Source: Membranipora membranacea
Taxonomy: Eukaryota > Bryozoa > Gymnolaemata > Cheilostomatida > Membraniporidae
DNA: 60,000 nucleotides
Direction: 5' to 3'
NCBI GenBank assembly: GCA_914767715.1
Contig: OU612066.1
Location: forward strand, 36,618,283 to 36,678,282
Position numbers and translations under genes: made by a program. Positions 22,980-60,000 of the stretch are shown here, in pieces (within the stretch, counting starts at the first letter, position 1; every line of letters starts with the position of its first letter). A model generated the notes under the pieces. The model was not told where the DNA came from. It saw only the letters and a list, made by a program, of their open reading frames with translations, and searched no databases.

Positions 22980-23370
22980 CATACCTAACAAGTCTCCCTT
23001 TTTGGTAGGGAGCCTCCCAGTTTTTAGGGTCTTTTTCCAACCCCTCCCTATCTCCCTTTTTCCTCCCTTTTATCAGCTTCTTTTACCCGGAACAGTTTTT
23101 CAAGCTTCTATTTGCAAGGGAAACCATGTTTTCCTACCTCAACAGTGCATATACCTACGTCATTACTTATTACCATTACTGCTTGTATGTAAAACCAGGT
23201 AAAATGACGCAATTCATAATATGAAAGCTCAAGTTTTGGCTTAGAAATATGACAAACGAGGGCTGAATTGCGCCTGCACTGCAAGATGCAGAGCGGTATT
23301 CCGGGGTTGGGAGTTTGTCTGCGGAGCCGGAGACCTCCTGATTTCTGCGTCTACCTACTTGTCATGTATG
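22980..23370. mobile_element. hAT-like non-autonomous element, copy 1 of a two-member family
   Basis: The ends are CATACCTAACAAG (22980) and, in complement, CATACATGACAAG (23370). The 8-bp target duplication CTTGAGAC is perfect, at 22972-22979 and 23371-23378. The element is 391 bp, starts with a pyrimidine-rich stretch (CTCCCTTTTTGGTAGGGAG, CCCTCCCTATCTCCCTTT) and has no coding frame. A second copy in the same orientation lies at 53103-53585. The size of the target duplication suggests mobilisation by a hAT-type transposase. Confidence 0.9.
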
Positions 23371-23542
23371 CTTGAGACAACAACCAGCAATGTAATTCAA
23401 TATGTTATATTTCATTTGAATTTCCAAGGGTCAACCTTTCATAGCACGATTTGGCTGCACAATTTAATGTAGCAGCCTGAGAAAAATGCTATCATCATTT
23501 ATCCCAAATGATACACGGATTCTAGTAATACATGTCTTGAGG

Positions 23543-26500
23543 TCAGTCTGTATCAAGAGAGGCAGACTTGTGTTTCTTTTTCTTTTTCTTTGCTGACCCT
23601 CCGTCGGAATCAATGCAATTACTTATATCTAGAGTAGACGACTCCAAAATACTTGACACGTCCAAGTCTTTGTCTTTCCTCTTCTTTTTAGATTTCTTGC
23701 CTGTAGAAGACGCCCTGGCCGAGTCGTGAGGTCCCTCCTCGACTGCCGATACAGACTGACTGTCTTCTATAAGACTAACATCTAACAAACTCGATTCATT
23801 GTCTTTATCTCTTTTCTTTTTCTTTGACTTTTTACTGGAAGGGGTTTTGAATTCTTCGAGCTGCGTATTTTCTTCAGGATGTTGGTGATCAGATGCTGAG
23901 TTTTCCTGAGTTTCCTGTGATTCTACATCATCACGCTTCAACTTTTTCTTCTTTTTAGATTTTTTACTGGGTGATAAAGTCACCTCACTAGCATTGTCAG
24001 TTTCATTGGCACTGGTACCGATACCTACAGTGCTCTGAGAAGAGGTTATCTCAGGTATAACAGCTCCAGTTTTATTCTTTTTACTTTTCCTTGTACCTGA
24101 GCCAGGTGACATTAGACTACCAGCACCAGATACATTCTCTGTGGGCTCATTTTCAACAATAGTGTCATCCAGCTCACTGAATACTAATTCTCTCTGCAGG
24201 GAATCTTTAGTTGGGGATCTGCCATTCACAACAGAAGCTGCTTTCTCAGGTGACTTTCTAGGAGGGGGTTTCTTTGGAGATACAGCAGGCTCTGTGTCCT
24301 CATCTGATGCAGTATCATCTGCAAAATTACAAATAAGCCATCACTAAAACTGTAAATTGATCAATCGCTTATTAGAAACAACATATTAAAATTAGACAAA
24401 CACTGAGCAGAGCTGTAGGTTATGAAATGACCATAGATATGTGACATGTCTAGTGGGTAGCGAGAAGCGTCACCACACATCTGATTTTTGAGTGTTCTAA
24501 ATACCAAAAGAAAGTGGCCACATGACAAAGGTGCTGGGGGACCAGTGTATAATTGATATAATGTGGCTAAATCAATTAAATCTATAATAGGGCAAAGTAG
24601 CATATGTGATGGTTCTGCGGCAGTCAACCAGAATCTGATTACACCACAAGAGGACAGATTGTTTTGTTTGGTATATGGATAATCATACAGGCTATCCATC
24701 AATTTACTGACATCACTAGCTACTATGTTCTGGCTTGATAATGTCAAAAAATAGTGATACTACCATCATTCCATAAGACATATGATGCACTGCACCGTTA
24801 TTTGTCTATTATTATGAAACAATTCACATAATTTAATAGAGTTACATGGCAAAGAAAGTTTTATTCACAGTATCTTTGGCAAATAAGAGGAAAAGTTAGT
24901 CTGAGTTATTTTCTATATATATAGATACAAAACAATGAATGTAAGTCACTTAGAGGGGACGCTATCCCTACTGATGAGAGTTGGCAACCGAGACATTATT
25001 TTAGCAATTGAATAAAAGCAAAACGAACCCAACTCTTGCAGTCAGCCAAACTAGGCTCTTAGGGGGATTAAAACTCATGCAGTTAACCTCTAACACTATG
25101 CTTTGTATCAATACTAAGTATCTGACTTAGTCCTGTGAGGAAAAAAGACAGGTGTATAGTGTATAATCATTACCTTGCAGGGGAGACAATTCCTCATCCT
25201 CCTCCTCCTCACTCTTCTTATGTTTCTTAGATGCTGGTTGTTTGTTGTCAGATTTTGAATTAGTAACAGAGAATGACTGATCTAATTTATCATGATCTAT
25301 ACCGCTATCGGACCCAATAGTCTCATTACGTGATCGCTTCTTCCCTTTCTTAACCTGCTACAGAAAAAAAACAACCTCATCTTCAACAACAGAGGTATAC
25401 TTTTCTAATCAGAGAATTAGTAATTGAGCGGCGGACAGTTGTTCAGAGGTTTCATAGAATGTGAGCGCGTGAGTGTTGTCATAGGATTTTTGTAGTTATA
25501 TAATACAGGAGTTATCTTCTCATTTTATTAAGAAGCCAAAACTTCTTGTCCTAAAAAATAACCGTTATATCCGAGACGCAAAAAGTGCCAATGGTACACC
25601 ATGCAACTCAGTTGCTTCAGTTATATCTCTTTCAGATCATATACGCATGTTCTAAGGTATCTTGTGGTATTACGGTATTATGTTACACTGGATATGAAAG
25701 TCTGAAGTAAGTTATGAGTTGCGATGACTTACGGATATTTCTACTTTAGATTCAGAGTCTTCCTCTCCCTCTTCTTCTACTTCTTCTAGTACTGAATTAT
25801 CAACAATAGCTGACATATCGACTTCCGATTTTTTCCTGTTAAAGTAAATAAATTATATGTCGTTTCCATATTTATGATTTTTTATTACAAGTGAACAAGA
25901 TGCCATCACAAATTCATTAACCTGAACAATTATCTACATGGTCTAGTTATAGCAGGATGCAAATAAATTATAACACCATCACCACTACAACTACTACACT
26001 ATTCATCAGTGTAGCATAAGCCACAATTAAGTGTCACAGTTCCTCCATTCTAATGCTCCATAGGCCTATAGTGTCCAGTCTAGGTTTCTTTGTAGTAGTC
26101 TATGGTGTCACTCTACTATCGACGGTCATGGCTCGCGATTTGTTAATGCATAAGAAAAATTAGAAGAGAACAGGTAACTCCGATCTACGAGTTCTATCAA
26201 AATAATCATGTCATTTTGAATGTGAACTTCAACAAGCAGATCAATTATCCTCACATGGTAATAGTATTGAAAAAGCTCAGGGCTTAACCTAAAATTGACT
26301 TACAATATACTTATTAGTTTACACTCCAAAGATATCATCCTCCTCGCAACATTAGTTTTGATGATTTCGACAAGAACAGTGTCACCAGCTCCCACCTGGG
26401 TGTGCAGCTCATCATTATAGTTTCTACTGATTGAGGCATTGAACCACTCATGTACGAGAAGGCCAAGATGAGAATTACTGAGTCTATTTACTTGGCCTGT

Positions 26501-28069
26501 GACTTGGCTACCCGCTGATGGCTGGAAGATAACAAATTCTACAAGTATCTTGAAGTAAGTGTTAGGATCTTCTCCATAGATCTGACCGGTGGTGCCGTAT
26601 CTCTTCACTTTTCTGATGCTGACTGGAACACACTGCAGCCTGAAATAATGAAATACAACAATTGATATTGTATGGTGAATTGGTCAAGGTTGTCTAGGCA
26701 TTACCAACTGAGGGGGAGTTCATTGATCTATCCAAATAGCCTTGTGTCAGTTGATAAACATGGGATTTAATTTCGTAAATCTGATCCCTCTGCATAATTT
26801 GGTCCAAAAGCCTTCAAAAGCCAATCCATTGATTGACCTGATTATTACCATACCACTGAGACTAATTCTCAACACAATAAGGTATCAGTATATCCTCAAA
26901 ATATGATAAGCTTCAGACCAATCTTGGTTAGTACTCCAGATGTAACTGGCAGGGAAGTGGATATCAAATCTATGCAGTTTTATGAGTGAAGTCTGCCTGC
27001 ACTTGCTTGCTCAAAGTTAAATCCAAATTTTTGAAGCTACTCAATGCTCTCATAATATTTAGTTAGTCTAGTCAGATGCAACTTCTTCTAGCACACAAAT
27101 ATATTCCAAAAGGTTAGGCCTACCGGTACAAAGTAAATATCATTCATGTTGTAATGATTACTCAATCATCAATGAACTTGCCAGTTTCATTATATTTTTT
27201 GGGAGACAACATTGTTTGGCTATACTTATCTATCTGTAAGTGTAAGTGTGGCTGACCACAGTCCCTTCAGATCAGGACTATAAAAAATAATGCCAGCTCG
27301 GTGTTGTGCACCTTAACCACCCCGATAGGTTGGGACACGCACGTTAAAGACACACCCTCTACTTCTTCGTAAGAGTAGCCGTATGCGGCGGGCATGAGGC
27401 TTGGGCATATATATAGGGATTCAACCACCAAACTGCAGATTAGAATATCGGTAGCTGCGAGTTGATGCCGCATGTATTCCTTTGCCGTACACATCGTAAA
27501 TGTAAAGTGTAACCTGGCCTTTTATATCTTAGGCCTATCTTTTATCATATTTTAATGTCATTTATAAAATTTATTATGGATGAAATTCTATACAATAATA
27601 GTACAATCTATGGACATACATGGTCTTTTGAGCAGATCTACTAGTACTATCAATCATCTAGACTTACAGGGCAGAAGATCAGGACAGGAAACATTTATAC
27701 TTGTTGTTTTCACTTGTAAGTAGTAGGTAGTTATGATTTGTATAATAGATAGTCTACTATAGTAATAGTAGATAGACCAATGAATGAAGAGGGAGTTCAT
27801 TGGATAGACAGAGTGTGTATATTTTTCTGTCCTGTACGTACTGTTACTGTAGTAATAAAAAGTAATAATTATTTTACATACCTGTCATCATATCTCCCCA
27901 GTTTTGCAGTGAGGACTAATTTTATAAATTCATTCACTTTCCCAAGATATCTAGGTGGTAGTCCTACTGGTATTTCTCTCTCAATAACTTTGAGACAGGA
28001 GTTCTCCTCCAAAAGTTTGGCATTGGCATTTGTGAACACAAATTCACGAGGTGGCATGGAGGCTGCCAT
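23543..28069 (-). CDS. POLR1F: DNA-directed RNA polymerase I subunit RPA43
   Basis: Minus-strand exons: 28069-27882, 26639-26304, 25835-25733, 25354-25174, 24318-23543. They total 1584 bp, 527 codons plus stop, all phases consistent, GT/AG introns. The N-terminal exon has FVFTNANAKLLEENSCLKVI and LPPRYLGKVNEFIKLVL. Exon 2 carries the conserved core QIYGEDPNTYFKI, EFVIFQPSAGSQVTGQVNRL and NSHLGLLVHEWFNASIS, which is the RPA43 OB-like fold that pairs with RPA14 in the Pol I stalk. The rest is a long Lys/Asp/Glu/Ser tail with many KKSKKKKK blocks, as in animal RPA43, here longer than in vertebrates and probably disordered and nucleolar. Role: Pol I stalk, contact with the initiation factor TIF-IA/RRN3, rRNA transcription. 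The start ATG is at 28069, in MAASMPPREF. It is divergent from CKAP5. Confidence 0.9.
27245..27500. mobile_element. Candidate dispersed repeat in POLR1F intron 1
   Basis: A block with higher GC and a sharply different texture from the rest of the intron. It contains CACCTTAACCACCCCGATAG and GGGACACGCACGTTAAAGAC, phrases that look like those of repeats found near marine invertebrate genes. The minus frame 27494-27267 is open but matches nothing and has no splice phase with POLR1F. Boundaries and class are uncertain. Confidence 0.3.
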
Positions 28070-29262
28070 CTTGGATTTAACTAGTAATAAATGTTTTTGA
28101 ATTAAATTTCATTAGAACATTACCTTATATATAACTCAGATATATTTGGAAAAATATCAGATTTGATTGAAATTGTCAATTATGCAAAGCTGAAGACCTA
28201 TTTCGAAAGGAAAGTAAAATTTAGTCTTTTGAGGTTATATTTGGTTACTTTTGAAAAATTGATAAGACAAAAAGTTTGTTTTTGATATCTACCCTTCCCT
28301 TGTCACAGTGTGTTACATTATCAGCCTATCTTCATACTGCATACAGGTTCGTATAAACATGATAGATGAAATGGCTCCAATCCCCTTATCCAAAGGAAAG
28401 ATTTAAGATAGCAGTTTTGAATTATCAGTGACTATCGTATTACTACTAACTATTAAAGAATAGATAAGATCGTAAGTTAGTAAGTAAATAATTATTATTC
28501 TTCAATTCAAACTCATTCTTATTCTAACTAATCTATGTATTCCTAAGAAGGTGTTTGTTAGGCTAGTTTAGGCCAATTTCTATTGTATCATCTCTAGCAT
28601 TTATTATTCAACTACTATACTATGATCCAAGTGAAGTTGACATACATACTATACATAGATTCTATAGATGATAGTGTGAATTCTTTTGAACAAAAAAGGT
28701 GGAAAGCACCCAAGCCCAAACAAATTAATTGAAGTACAGACAGTACGTACATCACATGTGTATGACCATCCTTGTAGAGCAGTGATTGGGTGGCAGCAGG
28801 AGTATTGCATTAGGGTCAGTTGAGTTGCACAGGTCAAATAAGTTGTTGATTGATAGGCGTAAAAAATAAATCGGGCAAAGAAAAGGCTGGAAGTTATATG
28901 TGTCCATATCCATTAGTAGCAAAATAGTGTAACCTGTAGTGTAGGCAGTCTGGTATTTTGTCTCCATACTTGTTCCAAATGGCAAACTATCATCTAATCC
29001 TTCAGTTTTCATTATGTAAGTCGTAACACTGTTCTTAAAACATGGGATTAGGCTAATATATACTCAAGCACTTCAAGTGCCACGGGCCATCATATTTTGT
29101 ATTTATTATGCTGACGGTTGGCAGTACCTTGAATGCTGCATTTTAGAGGCAGGCCCTCCAATCATTACCTCGTTAAATCCTATAATCGTGTTTGTAGCCA
29201 TCTTAAGCTGCTGAAAGTCACAGTGGATACATAAGTCACTTAGATCTGGAGTCTCTACCAGG
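28070..29262. promoter_or_regulatory. Divergent intergenic region between POLR1F and CKAP5
   Basis: Both genes start outward from this 1.2-kb space, so it must hold both promoters and 5' UTRs. It is AT-rich, with no CpG-rich core and no convincing TATA box at either side. Short frames inside (28649-28837, 28752-29012) have no support. A shared promoter is inferred only from the geometry. Confidence 0.4.

Positions 29263-60000
<30,738 letters not shown>

Noticed and set aside
27267-27494. 75-codon minus frame as an extra POLR1F exon
   Set aside because: Exon 1 joins exon 2 directly in phase with continuous family similarity; the frame has no homology.

Overview
The window looks like nuclear DNA of an invertebrate animal. 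Genes are split into short exons with GT/AG introns of roughly 0.2-2 kb, the base composition is AT-rich, there are conserved metazoan genes, and the spaces between are full of non-LTR retrotransposon debris, short inverted-repeat DNA elements and minisatellites. The phylum cannot be fixed from sequence alone. There is no bacterial-style operon and no CRISPR array. Gene structures were assembled by hand from homology, splice sites and reading-frame phase; several assembled coding lengths are exact multiples of three, which supports the joins.

Layout. 1-148: the last coding exon of a secreted Cys-containing protein. 2.2-9.5 kb: two decayed CR1/L2-like LINE copies. The first is interrupted by a 1.5-kb insertion carrying a fragment resembling the end of an endonuclease-type retroelement protein. 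Between the two lies a 38-copy, 33-bp minisatellite. 9.9-11.9 kb: a CAG repeat and a 500-bp inverted-repeat element. 11.9-19.4 kb, minus strand: a ten-exon POT/SLC15-type transporter of 535 codons whose introns hold a hAT remnant with a perfect 8-bp target duplication, a hAT-like element whose right end has expanded into a 20-bp tandem array, and a 5'-truncated LINE. 20.3-20.9 kb: a 19-bp minisatellite. 20.9-21.9 kb, minus: a Ly6/Quiver-like GPI-anchored protein (start exon not found). 23.5-28.1 kb, minus: POLR1F (RNA polymerase I subunit RPA43), five exons. 29.3 kb to the right edge, plus: CKAP5 (ch-TOG/XMAP215/Mini spindles), 24 exons covering TOG1 to the start of TOG5; the gene leaves the window.

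POLR1F and CKAP5 are divergent, about 1.2 kb apart. CKAP5 carries a 14.5-kb intron between exons 22 and 23. That intron is almost filled by an interval bounded by related inverted ends starting CCCAGCAAAC, with tandem repeats just inside each end. It contains an apparently intact eight-exon antisense gene of 301 codons with DUF4806-like features, as well as a TA-flanked element with an internal tRNA-like promoter and two hAT-like non-autonomous elements. The next CKAP5 intron holds a second antisense gene: a three-exon, 167-codon repeat protein with an acidic repeat N-terminus and a Gly/Cys/Arg-rich C-terminus, one exon of which looks like a decayed duplicate of another.

The most unusual items are the CKAP5 giant intron with its resident gene, the minisatellite that apparently grew out of a transposon end plus its target-site duplication, the inverted-repeat element carrying a pol III-type promoter, and the low-complexity nested gene.
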